From Ruminococcaceae bacterium UBA5408 (GTDB taxonomy: Bacteria > Bacillota > Clostridia > Oscillospirales > Acutalibacteraceae), in the NCBI GenBank assembly GCA_002407645.1, contig DHNU01000027.1:6636-40275 (forward strand): 33,640 bases of DNA. The letters run 5' to 3'. This document shows positions 22,672 to 32,518 of this stretch, piece by piece; position 1 is the first letter of the stretch, and each line of letters starts with the position of its first letter. Position numbers and translations under genes: made by a program. A model generated the notes under the pieces. The model ran no database searches. It saw only the letters and a list, made by a program, of their open reading frames with translations, and was not told the DNA's origin.

Positions 22672-23337
22672 ATGGGCCAGAAAATAAATCCCCACGGCAT
22701 TCGTGTGGGTGTAATTAAGGATTGGGATTCCCGCTGGTTCGCGAAGGATAATGTTTTCGGAGATACCCTCGTAGAAGACTACAACCTGCGCAAAGTGCTT
22801 TTAAAGCAGCTTAAACCGGCAGGCGTACCAAAGATTGAAATAGAACGTGACGCTTCTAAGGTTAGAATCCATATCCATTGTGCAAAGCCGGGTATGGTTA
22901 TCGGCAAGGGCGGTTCTGAAATCGAAAAACTCCGCGTTCAGTGTGAGAAAATGATTAAAAAGCCGGTAATGATTAATATTATAGAAGTTAAATCACCGGA
23001 TTTAAATGCTCAGTTAGTAGCTGAGAATATTGCACAGCAGCTGGAAAAAAGAATTTCTTTCCGCCGTGCAATGAAACAATGCATCGGCCGCTCCATGAAG
23101 CTTGGTGCCAGAGGAATTAAAACTCAGGTATCCGGTCGTTTGGGCGGTGCTGAAATTGCAAGACGTGAGCAGTACCATGACGGTACTATTCCACTTCAAA
23201 CTCTTAGAGCCGATATAGACTACGGTTTTGCCGAAGCTGCCACAACATATGGCCGCATTGGTGTAAAAGTCTGGCTTTACAGAGGCGAGGTTCTCCACGA
23301 TAACCGTAAGCCTCGTAAGGAAGGAGGAAGTAAATAA
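22672..23337 (+). CDS. rpsC: 30S ribosomal protein S3
   Basis: Forms part of the mRNA entry channel and its helicase activity. The 221 residues begin [20 protein letters not shown] and contain a KH domain with [14 protein letters not shown] (GxxG loop) and the C-terminal domain [19 protein letters not shown] and [14 protein letters not shown]. Stop overlaps the rplP start (TAATG). Confidence 0.97.
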   Translation: MGQKINPHGIRVGVIKDWDSRWFAKDNVFGDTLVEDYNLRKVLLKQLKPAGVPKIEIERDASKVRIHIHCAKPGMVIGKGGSEIEKLRVQCEKMIKKPVMINIIEVKSPDLNAQLVAENIAQQLEKRISFRRAMKQCIGRSMKLGARGIKTQVSGRLGGAEIARREQYHDGTIPLQTLRADIDYGFAEAATTYGRIGVKVWLYRGEVLHDNRKPRKEGGSK

Positions 23338-23762
23338 TGCTGTTGCCTAAGCGTGTAAAATACCGTAGAGTGCATCGTGGCCGTTTAACCGGCAAATGCT
23401 ACCGCGGCAATAAGGTAACATACGGCGATTTTGGCCTTCAGGCATTAGAGCCGGCATGGATTACTTCGAACCAAATAGAAGCAGCTCGTGTTGCTATGAC
23501 ACGTTACTGCAAAAGATTTGGTCAGGTTTGGATTAAGATATTCCCAGATAAACCAATAACCGAGAAACCGGCTGAAACTCGCATGGGTTCCGGAAAAGGT
23601 TCACCGGAGTATTGGGTAGCTGTTGTAAAGCCGGGCAGAGTTATGTTCGAAATTGGCGGTATTGCAGAAGAAACCGCAAAAGAAGCTCTGCGTTTGGCGT
23701 CAAGCAAACTGCCGATTAAGTGCAAGTTTGTAAAGAAGGAAGAAACGGGTGGTGAGCAGTAA
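23337..23762 (+). CDS. rplP: 50S ribosomal protein L16
   Basis: Large-subunit protein near the A site. The 141 residues begin [20 protein letters not shown] and include [20 protein letters not shown], a segment near the conserved hydroxylatable arginine region of other bacteria, and [20 protein letters not shown]. Coupled to rpsC upstream and to rpmC downstream by one-base stop/start overlaps. Confidence 0.97.
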   Translation: MLLPKRVKYRRVHRGRLTGKCYRGNKVTYGDFGLQALEPAWITSNQIEAARVAMTRYCKRFGQVWIKIFPDKPITEKPAETRMGSGKGSPEYWVAVVKPGRVMFEIGGIAEETAKEALRLASSKLPIKCKFVKKEETGGEQ

Positions 23763-23968
23763 TGAAGGCCTCAGAAGTCAGACAATTAACTAAAGCAGAG
23801 CTTGAAAGTAAGCTTAAGGACCTCAAGGCCGAGCTTTTCAACCTGCGTTTCCAACTTGCCATTAATCAGCTCGATAACCCGATGCGTATATCCGCTGTCA
23901 AAAAAGATATCGCTCGTGTAAAGACTACTTTACGCGAAAACGAAATCAAGGACAGCGCCAATGCGTAA
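23762..23968 (+). CDS. rpmC: 50S ribosomal protein L29
   Basis: Small helical protein near the tunnel exit beside L23. The 68 residues show [20 protein letters not shown], then [19 protein letters not shown] and the closing [14 protein letters not shown]. Start overlaps the rplP stop by one base. Confidence 0.95.
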   Translation: MKASEVRQLTKAELESKLKDLKAELFNLRFQLAINQLDNPMRISAVKKDIARVKTTLRENEIKDSANA

Positions 23969-23987
23969 CGGAAGGGAGGATTAATCT

Positions 23988-24245
23988 GTGAGCGATAGGA
24001 ATATTAGAAAAACAGAGGTTGGCAAGGTCGTCAGCAACAAGATGGATAAGACTATCATTGTTGCTATACAAGACAGCGTAAAGCATCCGCTTTACAAAAA
24101 GATTATTAAACGTACCGTGAAGCTGAAAGCACATGATGAAAATAATGAATGCAATATCGGTGATCGCGTGCGTGTTATGGAGACCCGTCCGCTCAGCAAA
24201 GATAAAAGATGGCGTCTCGTCGATATTATAGAGAAAGCTAAGTAA
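23988..24245 (+). CDS. rpsQ: 30S ribosomal protein S17
   Basis: Early 16S-binding protein. The 85 residues include [31 protein letters not shown] and [19 protein letters not shown]. Start is GTG, preceded by GGGAGG at eight bases; family length agrees (80-90). Confidence 0.96.
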   Translation: MSDRNIRKTEVGKVVSNKMDKTIIVAIQDSVKHPLYKKIIKRTVKLKAHDENNECNIGDRVRVMETRPLSKDKRWRLVDIIEKAK

Positions 24246-24273
24246 TTTTGGCTAAGCAAAGGAGGAACGCACT

Positions 24274-24642
24274 GTGATTCAACAGCAGACTTACCTCAAC
24301 GTTGCCGACAATACCGGCGCGAAGCAGCTTATGTGCATCCGCGTTCTCGGCGGTACCGGCAGAAGGTATGCCAATATAGGTGACGTGGTTGTCGCTTCAG
24401 TTAAAAAAGCGACTCCGGGCGGCACAGTAAAAAAAGGCGAAGTTGTTAAGGCAGTTATTGTTCGTACTGCTTTCGGCGTTCGCCGTGATGATGGATCATA
24501 CATCCGCTTTGATGAAAATGCGGCTGTCCTCATCAAAGACGACAAAAATCCAAGGGGTACTCGTATTTTCGGGCCTGTTGCCAGGGAATTACGAGATAAA
24601 GACTATCTTAAAATATTAAGTCTTGCCCCTGAAGTTCTGTGA
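24274..24642 (+). CDS. rplN: 50S ribosomal protein L14
   Basis: Forms an intersubunit bridge with 16S rRNA. The 122 residues begin [20 protein letters not shown] and contain [38 protein letters not shown] and [15 protein letters not shown]. Start is GTG after AAAGGAGG. Normal length (122). Confidence 0.97.
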   Translation: MIQQQTYLNVADNTGAKQLMCIRVLGGTGRRYANIGDVVVASVKKATPGGTVKKGEVVKAVIVRTAFGVRRDDGSYIRFDENAAVLIKDDKNPRGTRIFGPVARELRDKDYLKILSLAPEVL

Positions 24643-24657
24643 TGGGAGGTGCTCACT

Positions 24658-24978
24658 ATGAATAACAAAGTTCATGTAAAGACTGGTGACACCGTCATCG
24701 TATTAAGTGGTAAGGAGCTCGGCAAGAAGGGAAAGATTCTCGCCGTTAGCCCTAAAGAGGGTAAAGTCATCATTGAGGGCATCAACATGGTATCTAAGCA
24801 TGTTAAGCCCCGCAAAATGGGTGAACAAGGCGGTATAATCAAAGCTGAAGGTGCTATGTACGCCTGCAAAGTCCAGGTTGTTTGCCCTCACTGCGGCAAG
24901 CCCACACGTGTCTCACATAAGATTTATGAGGACGGCACCAAGGAACGCATTTGCAAAAAATGCGGCGAAGCGCTGTAA
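24658..24978 (+). CDS. rplX: 50S ribosomal protein L24, zinc-ribbon form
   Basis: Assembly initiator of the 50S subunit. The 106 residues begin with a KOW domain ([20 protein letters not shown]) and contain [13 protein letters not shown]. The C-terminal third has [13 protein letters not shown] and CKKCGEAL, two CxxC pairs that look like a zinc ribbon. ATG at 24658 is selected, nine bases after GGGAGGTG; an in-frame upstream codon overlaps that site. Start lies 15 bases after rplN. Confidence 0.96.
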   Translation: MNNKVHVKTGDTVIVLSGKELGKKGKILAVSPKEGKVIIEGINMVSKHVKPRKMGEQGGIIKAEGAMYACKVQVVCPHCGKPTRVSHKIYEDGTKERICKKCGEAL

Positions 24979-24995
24979 GGGAGGATTATAACGAC

Positions 24996-25535
24996 ATGGC
25001 AAGACTTAAGGATTACTATCTAAAAGATGTCGCACCGGCACTGATGAAGAAATTTTCTTACAAGAGCGTTATGGAAATACCTAAACTTGATAAAATTGTT
25101 ATCAATGTCGGCGCTGGCGAAGCAAAAGACAATTCAAAAGTAATCGGCGCCATCTCAACTGATATTGCTGCAATTACCGGTCAAAAGCCGATGATCTGCA
25201 AAGCTAAAAAATCGGTTGCTAACTTTAAACTCCGCGAGGGTATGGACATTGGCGTTAAGGTAACACTCAGGGGAAGCAGAATGTACGAGTTTGTTGACAG
25301 ACTCTTTAATGTTGCACTTCCACGTGTTAGAGATTTCAGAGGAATCAATCCAAACTCTTTTGATGGCCGCGGCAATTACAATATGGGTATCAAAGAGCAG
25401 CTTATTTTCCCTGAGATTGAGTACGATAAAATTGACAAGGTCCGCGGAATGGATATCTGTTTCGTAACGACCGCAAAAACTGACGAGGAATCCAGAGAGC
25501 TTTTAACACTCATGGGCGCCCCGTTTGCGAAATAA
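24996..25535 (+). CDS. rplE: 50S ribosomal protein L5
   Basis: Binds 5S rRNA and forms the central protuberance. The 179 residues begin [20 protein letters not shown] and contain [56 protein letters not shown] and [14 protein letters not shown]. The ATG at 24996 is chosen, preceded by GGGAGG; the frame is open further upstream inside rplX but without support. Length fits (179-180). Confidence 0.97.
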   Translation: MARLKDYYLKDVAPALMKKFSYKSVMEIPKLDKIVINVGAGEAKDNSKVIGAISTDIAAITGQKPMICKAKKSVANFKLREGMDIGVKVTLRGSRMYEFVDRLFNVALPRVRDFRGINPNSFDGRGNYNMGIKEQLIFPEIEYDKIDKVRGMDICFVTTAKTDEESRELLTLMGAPFAK

Positions 25536-25547
25536 GGAGGGAATATT

Positions 25548-25733
25548 GTGGCCAAAACTTCGATGAAGATCAAACAGCAGAGAAAAGCAAAATTCTCGTC
25601 TCGCGAATATAACAGATGCAAAATCTGTGGCAGGCCGCATGCCTACCTTCGCAAGTTTGGAATTTGCCGCATATGCTTTAGGGAACTTGCATACAAAGGC
25701 GAGATCCCAGGCGTAAAAAAGGCCAGCTGGTAA
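25548..25733 (+). CDS. rpsZ: 30S ribosomal protein S14, zinc (type Z) form
   Basis: 30S head protein. The short 61-residue zinc form, with Cys 24, 27, 40 and 43 ([20 protein letters not shown]), is typical of Firmicutes, rather than the 101-residue Cys-less form. Start is GTG after AAGGAGGG. It ends IPGVKKASW, the usual end of the family. Confidence 0.97.
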   Translation: MAKTSMKIKQQRKAKFSSREYNRCKICGRPHAYLRKFGICRICFRELAYKGEIPGVKKASW

Positions 25734-25756
25734 AGCGTAGCAAAGGAGGTAACGGT

Positions 25757-26155
25757 ATGCAAATAACAGATACAATTGCTGATTTGCTCACCCGTATTCG
25801 CAATGCAAGTTCTGCAAAGCATGATTCGGTTGACATTCCCGCTTCCAACATGAAAAAGGCCATTGTGCAAATTCTTGTTGACGAGGGCTATGTAAAGAAT
25901 TATACGGTAATAGAGGACGGCAAACAAGGTATTATAAAAGTTAATCTTAAATATGGCGAGAATAAAGCCTCTGCCATAAACGGTCTGCGCAGAGTAAGTA
26001 AGCCAGGCCTTCGTATCTATTCAAATGCAGAGGAAATGCCAAGAGTCATGAAAGGACTCGGTATCGCCATTGTTTCTACTTCAAGGGGCGTAATGACTGA
26101 CCGTCAGGCACGCAAAGAAAATATCGGCGGCGAAGTCCTCGCATTTATCTGGTAA
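25757..26155 (+). CDS. rpsH: 30S ribosomal protein S8
   Basis: Central-domain 16S-binding protein, and in E. coli repressor of the spc operon. The 132 residues begin [20 protein letters not shown] and contain [14 protein letters not shown] and the C-terminal signature [28 protein letters not shown] precedes ATG. Confidence 0.97.
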   Translation: MQITDTIADLLTRIRNASSAKHDSVDIPASNMKKAIVQILVDEGYVKNYTVIEDGKQGIIKVNLKYGENKASAINGLRRVSKPGLRIYSNAEEMPRVMKGLGIAIVSTSRGVMTDRQARKENIGGEVLAFIW

Positions 26156-26170
26156 TAAGGGGGTGCAGTA

Positions 26171-26719
26171 ATGTCGCGAATTGGAAGAAAACCCATAAAT
26201 ATTCCCGCTAACGTCACAGTAAATATTGACGGAAGCGTTGTTACAGTTAAGGGACCTAAGGGAACATTAACTAAGGAATTCAATAAGAATATGAAAATTT
26301 CTGTTGAAGACAATCAGGTTATTGTTACTCGTCCTGACGACGAAAAAGAAAACAAAGCACTGCACGGATTAACTCGTACACTCGTCCAAAATATGGTTGA
26401 CGGTGTAACAGAGGGCTTTAAGAAAGAGCTTGATGTATTAGGTGTTGGTTTTCGTGTGCAGAAGAAGGGTAAAGACCTTGTAATGAACCTTGGTTTTTCC
26501 CATCAGGTTATCGTTCCGGAAATCGAAGGAATTACCATTGAATGTCCTTCTGCAAACAAAATTGTAATTTCAGGTGCAGACAAGCAAATGGTAGGTCAAT
26601 TTGCTGCAGAAGTACGTGAAAAACGTCCGCCGGAGCCGTACAAGGGCAAAGGTATCAGATATACCGGTGAGTATGTCCGTCATAAGGAAGGCAAGGCCGG
26701 TAAGGGCGCTAAGAAGTAA
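26171..26719 (+). CDS. rplF: 50S ribosomal protein L6
   Basis: Lies near the factor-binding site of the 50S subunit. The 182 residues begin [20 protein letters not shown] and contain [19 protein letters not shown] and the ending [25 protein letters not shown] before ATG. Two-domain length is normal. Confidence 0.97.
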   Translation: MSRIGRKPINIPANVTVNIDGSVVTVKGPKGTLTKEFNKNMKISVEDNQVIVTRPDDEKENKALHGLTRTLVQNMVDGVTEGFKKELDVLGVGFRVQKKGKDLVMNLGFSHQVIVPEIEGITIECPSANKIVISGADKQMVGQFAAEVREKRPPEPYKGKGIRYTGEYVRHKEGKAGKGAKK

Positions 26720-26737
26720 TTAAGGAGTGAATTATAA

Positions 26738-27097
26738 ATGGTGAATAAGACTGACACAAATAAGGCCAGACTTAACCGTCACCGCAGGGTGCGCGGTAAA
26801 ATCTCGGGCACAACAGAGTGCCCGCGCCTAAATGTATTTCGCTCTACCAAAAACATCTACGCCCAGATTATTGATGATGTTAAGGGAGTTACTCTCGTAG
26901 CAGCTTCTACACTGGACAAAGATTTCAATGGTAATGGCGGAAACAAGGATGCCGCACGAAAAGTTGGCGAGCTTATTGCTAAACGTGCCGCTGAAAAGGG
27001 CATAACCGAGGTCGTTTTTGACCGCGGCGGCTATATTTTCCACGGCCGCGTCAAAGAGCTGGCCGAAGGAGCCCGTGAGGGCGGCCTCAAGTTCTAA
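26738..27097 (+). CDS. rplR: 50S ribosomal protein L18
   Basis: 5S rRNA-binding protein. The 119 residues contain [38 protein letters not shown], and [20 protein letters not shown] near the end, the classical L18 signature. AAGGAG precedes ATG. Confidence 0.96.
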   Translation: MVNKTDTNKARLNRHRRVRGKISGTTECPRLNVFRSTKNIYAQIIDDVKGVTLVAASTLDKDFNGNGGNKDAARKVGELIAKRAAEKGITEVVFDRGGYIFHGRVKELAEGAREGGLKF

Positions 27098-27113
27098 AGA
27101 AGGAGGAATACTT

Positions 27114-27611
27114 TTGGCTAGAATTGACGCAATATCAACGGAACTTAAAGAGCATGTAGTTGCTATAAATCGTGTATCCAAAACTGTTAAGGGCGGTCGT
27201 ATTTTCAAATTCGCCGCTTTGGTAGTTGTGGGTGACGGAAATGGCACTGTAGGTTTCGGTATCGGAAAAGCGGGTGAAGTTCCCGATGCTATACGCAAAG
27301 GAATTGAAGACGCAAAGAAAAACCTCGTAAAGGTTGCTATGCGTGGTTCCACAATCCCTCACGAAATTATAGGTGCATTCGGTGCTGGCAGAGTTTTAAT
27401 GAAACCTGCTGCTCCCGGTACCGGCGTTATCGCCGGCGGCCCTGTTCGTGCAGTTGTTGAAGCAGCCGGTATCAGAGATATCAGAACGAAGGCTCTTCGT
27501 TCAAATAATCCATGTAATGTAGTAAGAGCAACTTTAGACGGTATGTCTAAGCTGCGTACAGCCGATGAAGTCGCTGCAACACGCGGTAAATCGGTTAAAG
27601 ATATTCTATAA
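27114..27611 (+). CDS. rpsE: 30S ribosomal protein S5
   Basis: Acts in decoding accuracy and mRNA entry. The 165 residues start at TTG ([15 protein letters not shown] in literal translation, Met in the protein), eight bases after AAGGAGGA. They contain [59 protein letters not shown] and the end RGKSVKDIL. An open frame runs upstream inside rplR but has no ribosome site. TTG is an uncommon start for a highly expressed gene. Confidence 0.95.
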   Translation: MARIDAISTELKEHVVAINRVSKTVKGGRIFKFAALVVVGDGNGTVGFGIGKAGEVPDAIRKGIEDAKKNLVKVAMRGSTIPHEIIGAFGAGRVLMKPAAPGTGVIAGGPVRAVVEAAGIRDIRTKALRSNNPCNVVRATLDGMSKLRTADEVAATRGKSVKDIL

Positions 27612-27625
27612 TAGGGGGGAGCAAT

Positions 27626-27805
27626 ATGGCACAGCTTAAGATAAAGCTGATAAGGAGTCTTATCGGCAGTAAAAAGGACCAGATTGCAACCGCCCAGTCC
27701 CTTGGTCTTTTTAAAGTAGGCGACTCTACTTTGCAGCCTGAGAATGGGCAGACCAAAGGTAAGGTGGCCAAGATAATCCACCTCATCGAGGTAAGCAAAG
27801 CGTAA
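27626..27805 (+). CDS. rpmD: 50S ribosomal protein L30
   Basis: Small large-subunit protein of 59 residues: AQLKIKLIRSLIGSKKDQIA, then SLGLFKV and GKVAKIIHLIEVSKA at the end, all typical of bacterial L30. GGGGGGAG lies six bases before ATG. Position between rpsE and rplO is the universal one. Confidence 0.95.
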   Translation: MAQLKIKLIRSLIGSKKDQIATAQSLGLFKVGDSTLQPENGQTKGKVAKIIHLIEVSKA

Positions 27806-27823
27806 GCAAGGAGGTGCGAGTAA

Positions 27824-28264
27824 ATGAAGTTGCATGAACTGACAGCGGTACCGGGTTCCAATAAGGCACCTAAGCGTATCGGCAGAGGACATGGTTCAGG
27901 TCAGGGAAAAACTGCCGGCAAAGGTCATAAAGGTCAAAAGGCCAGAGCAGGCAGAGGTATGCGTCCGGGTTTTGAAGGCGGACAAATGCCATTACAAAGA
28001 CGTATCCCTAAAAGAGGATTTAATAATATTTTTGCAAAGAAAATCATTGGTATTAATGTAGGAGCTCTTGAAAAATTTGATAACGGCTCTGTTGTTGATA
28101 CACAAGCGTTGATTGATGCAGGTATTGTAAAGACATGTTGCGATGGGATTAAAATCCTTGGCAACGGAAAATTGACAAAAAAATTAGATGTAAAGGTAAC
28201 TGCTTATTCCGAAGCTGCGAAGCAAAAGATTGAGACCGCGGGTGGGAAGGCAGAGGTGATCTAA
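27824..28264 (+). CDS. rplO: 50S ribosomal protein L15
   Basis: Late-assembly 50S protein. The 146 residues begin [20 protein letters not shown] and continue with the Gly/Lys/Arg-rich [20 protein letters not shown] extension and [18 protein letters not shown]. It contains the secY ribosome site near its end and stops one base before the secY start. Confidence 0.97.
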   Translation: MKLHELTAVPGSNKAPKRIGRGHGSGQGKTAGKGHKGQKARAGRGMRPGFEGGQMPLQRRIPKRGFNNIFAKKIIGINVGALEKFDNGSVVDTQALIDAGIVKTCCDGIKILGNGKLTKKLDVKVTAYSEAAKQKIETAGGKAEVI

Positions 28265-28265
28265 G

Positions 28266-29600
28266 TTGTTTAAAACAATTAAGAATGCCTGGGCTATACC
28301 TGACCTTAGGAAAAAGATACTATTTACACTATTCATTATTGTAGTTTTCAGATTCGGTGCAGTTATTCCGGTTCCGTTTCTTAATGTAACCGCATTAAAG
28401 GGACTTATGACTACAGTCGACAAGACCGGCTCTGCACTGAGTTACCTTGATATGCTGTCCGGTGGCGCTTTTGCAAACGGTACATTATTTGCAATGAGTG
28501 TTACACCGTATATTAACAGTTCTATCATTATGCAGCTTTTAACAGTTGCAATCCCTGCTTTGGAAAGAATGGCAAAGGAAGGCGAGGAAGGCCGAAAGAA
28601 ACTCGGAACCATAACTCGCTACGTTACCGTTGTTCTTGGCCTTATTCAGGGTACAGCATACTTCTTCTATCTGCGCAACAGTTCGTATCAGGGTACCTCA
28701 ATCGTAAAGTATACCCATGGCTGGGAGCAGGTGTTCGCAGCTTTTGTTATCATCATGGTATTTACCGCAGGTACTGCTATGATGATGTGGCTTGGCGAAC
28801 AAGTCAACCAAAAAGGTATCGGAAACGGAATTTCAATTCTGTTATTTGCCGGTATCGTTGCAAGAATGCCACATACCATTAGTTTACTTTCACAGTATAT
28901 TCAGGCCGCTAACCAAGATCCGACAAGCTACGGCAAGTTCTATTTCTTAGTTCCGCTGTTTGTAGTCCTTTTCTTGGCGGTTATTTGGGTAATTGTGTTT
29001 ATGAACGATGCTGAACGCAGAATTCCGGTTCAGTATGCTAAAAGGGTAGTCGGCAGGAAGATGTATGGCGGCCAAAGCAGTCATATTCCAATTAAAGTCG
29101 GCATGTCTGGTGTTATGCCGATTATATTTGCAAGTTCTATTCTCTCTATTCCGCCTACGATTCAGCTGTTCCTTGGAAACAGGGCAACAAGCGGATTTTG
29201 GAAAGGCTTCTTTGATGCTTTTTCATCAACCGGATGGCTTTATTCGTTCTTATATTTCTTACTGATTATTCTGTTTGCATACTTCTATGTAACAATTCAG
29301 TATAATCCAATAGAGATGGCCAATAATCTTCGTCAGAGTAACGGAACAATTCCGGGTATTCGTCCCGGAAAACCGACTTCGGACTTTATTGCAAGAATTC
29401 TTTCAAAAATCACTTTAATCGGGGCATTATTCCTTGCGTTTATTGCTCTGCTTCCAATAGGCTTCGGAGCTGCCACCGGTATGCGTAACCTTTCAATTGG
29501 TGGTACATCAATTCTGATTTTGGTTGGTGTAGCTCTTGAAACCGTAAAGCAGATGGAGTCGCAGATGATGATGCGCCACTACAAAGGTTTCCTTGATTGA
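28266..29600 (+). CDS. secY: Protein translocase subunit SecY
   Basis: Channel subunit of the Sec translocon. The 444 residues span ten membrane helices and include the plug/translocon signatures MLSGGAFANGTLFAMSVTPY and INSSIIMQLLTVAIPALERM, WLGEQVNQKGIGNGISILLF and the cytoplasmic RRIPVQYAKRVVGRKMYGG. Start is TTG (frame LFKTIKNAWAIPDLRKKI, Met in the protein), eight bases after AGAGGTG, which lies inside rplO; only one base separates the genes, so expression is likely coupled. Length is normal (430-450). Confidence 0.97.
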   Translation: MFKTIKNAWAIPDLRKKILFTLFIIVVFRFGAVIPVPFLNVTALKGLMTTVDKTGSALSYLDMLSGGAFANGTLFAMSVTPYINSSIIMQLLTVAIPALERMAKEGEEGRKKLGTITRYVTVVLGLIQGTAYFFYLRNSSYQGTSIVKYTHGWEQVFAAFVIIMVFTAGTAMMMWLGEQVNQKGIGNGISILLFAGIVARMPHTISLLSQYIQAANQDPTSYGKFYFLVPLFVVLFLAVIWVIVFMNDAERRIPVQYAKRVVGRKMYGGQSSHIPIKVGMSGVMPIIFASSILSIPPTIQLFLGNRATSGFWKGFFDAFSSTGWLYSFLYFLLIILFAYFYVTIQYNPIEMANNLRQSNGTIPGIRPGKPTSDFIARILSKITLIGALFLAFIALLPIGFGAATGMRNLSIGGTSILILVGVALETVKQMESQMMMRHYKGFLD

Positions 29601-29616
29601 TAAGGAGTGAGAGAAT

Positions 29617-30249
29617 ATGAAATTAATTCTTCTCGGCGCACCAGGCGCCGGAAAAGGCACGCAAGCAGAAATAATCTGTGAGCGTTATAACATTCCTGCG
29701 ATTTCTACGGGCAATATTATACGTGAAGCGCTGAAAAGCGGCACTGAAATGGGAATTCGCGCAAAATCCTATATGGATGAAGGAAAACTTGTACCGGATG
29801 AGGTAGTTATTGGCATAATTCAGGAAAGATTAGCCAAAAATGACTGCAGCAACGGTTTTGTACTTGACGGTTTTCCGCGTACAATTCCTCAGGCCGAGGC
29901 TCTGGACAAAATGGGTATTTCAATCGACAAAGTACTCGATATCGAGGTTTCCGACGAAGCAATAGTGCAGCGTATGTCCGGACGCCGTGTCTGCGAAAAA
30001 TGCGGCGCAAGTTATCATTTGATTTATAAAAAACCTAATGTTGACGGCGTGTGCGATAAATGCGGAGGCACCCTTGTTCAGCGCAAGGACGACCACCCGG
30101 ATACGGTTAAAGAACGTTTGAATGTTTATCACGAACAAACAGAACCCTTAAAGGACTACTATTCCAAACAGGGTAAACTTTGTATTGTAGAAGGGCAAGA
30201 TGACGTTGCTGATACAACTAAAAAAGTTCTTGCCGCATTAGAGGCGTAA
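29617..30249 (+). CDS. adk: Adenylate kinase, zinc-LID form
   Basis: Interconverts ATP, ADP and AMP. The 210 residues have the P-loop GAPGAGKGTQAE, the AMP-binding IPAISTGNIIREAL and FVLDGFPRTIPQAEAL, and a LID with CEKC (Cys 126, 129) and CDKC (146, 149), the four-Cys zinc type common in Gram-positives. AAGGAGTGAG precedes ATG. It follows secY by 16 bases and precedes map by two, the standard Firmicutes order. Confidence 0.97.
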   Translation: MKLILLGAPGAGKGTQAEIICERYNIPAISTGNIIREALKSGTEMGIRAKSYMDEGKLVPDEVVIGIIQERLAKNDCSNGFVLDGFPRTIPQAEALDKMGISIDKVLDIEVSDEAIVQRMSGRRVCEKCGASYHLIYKKPNVDGVCDKCGGTLVQRKDDHPDTVKERLNVYHEQTEPLKDYYSKQGKLCIVEGQDDVADTTKKVLAALEA

Positions 30250-30251
30250 TC

Positions 30252-31004
30252 ATGATAGTGCTAAAAACTAACCGTGAACTCAAAATTATGAGAGAAGCGG
30301 GCAGGATATCTGCCAACGCACTGAAGCTTGCGGGAGAAGCAATTGAACCCGGTGTATCTACTTGGGAAATCGACCGTGTAGCACGCCGCTATATTGAGGA
30401 ACAAGGGGCTACACCCTCGTTCCTTGGTTACGGCGGATTTCCGGCAAGCGCATGTATTTCCGTAAACGACGTGGTTATCCACGGCATACCACACAAGGGT
30501 AAGCTGATTAAACAAGGCGACATTGTAAGTATTGATGTTGGAGCTATTTTCGAAGGCTTTAACGGAGATAATGCATGGACTTTTCCGTGCGGCGATGTAA
30601 GCGAAGAGGCTCAAACCCTTATGGACACAACGCGTGAAAGCCTTTTTGAAGGTATAAAAGCCGCAAAAGCCGGTTCACGTATCGGGGATGTAGGAAGTGC
30701 GGTACAAAGGTATGCCGAAGCTCGCGGCTACTCGGTGGTACGGGATTATGTCGGCCACGGAGTAGGTGCGAAGATGCATGAAGACCCAAGTGTTCCTAAT
30801 TACGGCACGCCCGGTAGGGGTGTGCGCCTGTTGCCTGGCATGACAATTGCAATTGAACCTATGATTAACCAAGGCGTGAAAGAAGTTAAAACACTGCAGG
30901 ACGGTTGGACGACTGTCACCGCAGACAGAAAACTTTCTGCTCACTTTGAACATTCTGTCGCAATAACCCAAGACGGTCCCGTGATTTTAACGGTATCGGA
31001 TTAA
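30252..31004 (+). CDS. map: Methionine aminopeptidase, type I
   Basis: Removes the N-terminal Met from new proteins. The 250 residues contain the pita-bread fold motifs NDVVIHGIPHKGKLI (His), IVSIDVGAIFEGFNGDNAWT (Asp/Asp), VRDYVGHGVGAKMHEDP (His), TIAIEPMIN (Glu) and SAHFEHSVAIT (Glu), so all five metal ligands are present. No long N-terminal extension. Start ATG lies two bases after the adk stop, with GAGG inside adk. Confidence 0.97.
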   Translation: MIVLKTNRELKIMREAGRISANALKLAGEAIEPGVSTWEIDRVARRYIEEQGATPSFLGYGGFPASACISVNDVVIHGIPHKGKLIKQGDIVSIDVGAIFEGFNGDNAWTFPCGDVSEEAQTLMDTTRESLFEGIKAAKAGSRIGDVGSAVQRYAEARGYSVVRDYVGHGVGAKMHEDPSVPNYGTPGRGVRLLPGMTIAIEPMINQGVKEVKTLQDGWTTVTADRKLSAHFEHSVAITQDGPVILTVSD

Positions 31005-31015
31005 GGGGGTAGGAG

Positions 31016-31282
31016 ATGGACTTTGTCAGAGGAATGGTTGTTCGGTCGGCGGCGGGACGCGACAAGAACGGATTTTTTGCCGTACTTGAAGCAAATGACC
31101 GTTATGCGTTAATCTGTGACGGCAGGCGGCGCAGCCTTAGTAACCCGAAAAAGAAAAAGTATATACATCTTTTTCCAACCAAAACTGTGCTGACCGAAAG
31201 TTCATTGCAAACCAATCGTGTGATTCGAGCTGCTCTTAAGGACTTTAATGTCGAGAGCCCATTTCTGCATGAGGAGGCTTAG
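31016..31282 (+). CDS. KOW-domain RNA-binding protein (L14e-like), 88 aa
   Basis: A small basic protein beginning MDFVRGMVVRSAAGRDKNGF with a KOW-like fold (VVRSAAGRDKNGFFAVLEAN) and RRRSLSNPKKKKYIHLFPTK, resembling the KOW-domain protein found between map and infA in many Clostridia. It may bind rRNA or ribosomes; its job is not established. GGGGGTAGG precedes ATG by about four to ten bases. Tightly packed (12 bases after map, 4 before infA), so co-transcribed. Confidence 0.85.
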   Translation: MDFVRGMVVRSAAGRDKNGFFAVLEANDRYALICDGRRRSLSNPKKKKYIHLFPTKTVLTESSLQTNRVIRAALKDFNVESPFLHEEA

Positions 31283-31285
31283 TAT

Positions 31286-31504
31286 ATGTCAAAACAGGAC
31301 GTAATAGAAACTGAAGGCGTAGTTACGGAAGCACTGCCAAACGCAACGTTTAAGGTAGAACTTCCAAACCACCATGAAATACTCGCTCATATTTCCGGAA
31401 AGCTTAGAATGAATTTTATTCGTATTCTTCCGGGGGATAAGGTTACAATTGAAATGTCACCTTATGATTTAACACGCGGACGTATTACATGGCGTTCAAA
31501 GTAA
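31286..31504 (+). CDS. infA: Translation initiation factor IF-1
   Basis: Binds the 30S A site during initiation. The 72-residue OB-fold protein shows [20 protein letters not shown], then [20 protein letters not shown] and [27 protein letters not shown] precedes ATG, partly inside the KOW gene end. Length is standard. Confidence 0.97.
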   Translation: MSKQDVIETEGVVTEALPNATFKVELPNHHEILAHISGKLRMNFIRILPGDKVTIEMSPYDLTRGRITWRSK

Positions 31505-31535
31505 TAAAAACAACTCGCTAAGGGAGGGCGCACAA

Positions 31536-31649
31536 ATGAAAGTAAGACCTTCTGTCAAAAAAATGTGTGAAAAATGCAAGATTATAAAGCGCAAGGGTAA
31601 AGTCATGGTTATTTGTGACAACCCGAAGCACAAACAGCGCCAGGGCTAA
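31536..31649 (+). CDS. rpmJ: 50S ribosomal protein L36, zinc form
   Basis: 37-residue ribosomal protein reading [20 protein letters not shown] and ending [10 protein letters not shown]. Cys 11, 14, 27 and His 32 form the zinc site of the C+ type. GGGAGGG precedes ATG. Too short for most ORF callers but unmistakable by motif and position before rpsM. Confidence 0.96.
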   Translation: MKVRPSVKKMCEKCKIIKRKGKVMVICDNPKHKQRQG

Positions 31650-31686
31650 TTGGCGCAAACCTATAAACAATGGAGGTGCAACCAGT

Positions 31687-32055
31687 ATGGCGCGTATAGC
31701 AGGTATTGATCTGCCGAGAGATAAGCGTATCGAAATTGCTCTTACTTATATTTTCGGAATAGGTCGCAAAACTGCAACAGATATTTGTGCGGCAACAGGT
31801 GTAAACCCCGACATCAGAGTTAGGGATTTAACAGAAGATGATGCTGCAAAACTCAGAGAGTATATCGACCATCACTGCCGCGTTGAGGGCGACCTTCGCC
31901 GCGACGTAGCATTTGACATTAAAAGACTTATAGAAATCGGTTGCTATCGTGGTGTCCGTCACCGTAAAGGCTTACCGGTTAGAGGCCAGCGTTCTAAGAC
32001 CAACGCACGTACACGCAAAGGTCCGAGAAAGACAATGGCTAACAAGAAGAAGTAA
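31687..32055 (+). CDS. rpsM: 30S ribosomal protein S13
   Basis: 30S head protein contacting tRNA and S19. The 122 residues begin [20 protein letters not shown] and include [19 protein letters not shown], a [20 protein letters not shown] segment and the basic tail [14 protein letters not shown] chosen eight bases after GGAGGTG; the frame is open upstream without support. Confidence 0.97.
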   Translation: MARIAGIDLPRDKRIEIALTYIFGIGRKTATDICAATGVNPDIRVRDLTEDDAAKLREYIDHHCRVEGDLRRDVAFDIKRLIEIGCYRGVRHRKGLPVRGQRSKTNARTRKGPRKTMANKKK

Positions 32056-32074
32056 ACATAGGGAGGGATAAAAG

Positions 32075-32485
32075 ATGGCAGCACAAAAGGGCTTAGCTAA
32101 AAAAGGCACCGCAGCTCGCAGACGTCGTGAACGCAAGAATATCGACAGAGGAGCTGCTCACATCCAGTCCACCTTTAATAACACAATAGTAACTATTACC
32201 GATTCCCAGGGAAACGCAGTTTCTTGGGCAAGTTCAGGTGAATTAGGATTTAGAGGTTCAAGAAAGTCCACTCCTTTCGCCGCACAGACCGCAGCTGAAA
32301 CTGCTGCAAAGGCAGCAATGGAGCACGGAATGAAGACGGTAGAAGTTTATGTTAAGGGACCGGGATCCGGGCGTGAAGCGGCAATCCGTGCACTCCAGAA
32401 TGCAGGGCTTGAGGTAAGCATGATAAAAGATGTTACTCCGATTCCGCATAACGGATGCCGTCCTCCGAAAAGAAGACGTGTATAG
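32075..32485 (+). CDS. rpsK: 30S ribosomal protein S11
   Basis: Platform protein near the mRNA exit. The 136 residues contain [38 protein letters not shown] and the C-terminal [18 protein letters not shown], the diagnostic end. GGGAGGG precedes ATG. Start to stop length is typical (128-138). Confidence 0.97.
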   Translation: MAAQKGLAKKGTAARRRRERKNIDRGAAHIQSTFNNTIVTITDSQGNAVSWASSGELGFRGSRKSTPFAAQTAAETAAKAAMEHGMKTVEVYVKGPGSGREAAIRALQNAGLEVSMIKDVTPIPHNGCRPPKRRRV

Positions 32486-32518
32486 TTAAAACTGATAATA
32501 GGAGGTGCAACCAATAAT

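Noticed and set aside
27359..27892. 177-codon minus-strand open frame across rpsE, rpmD and rplO
   Set aside because: Spans three confident ribosomal genes on the opposite strand, with no motif or promoter of its own.
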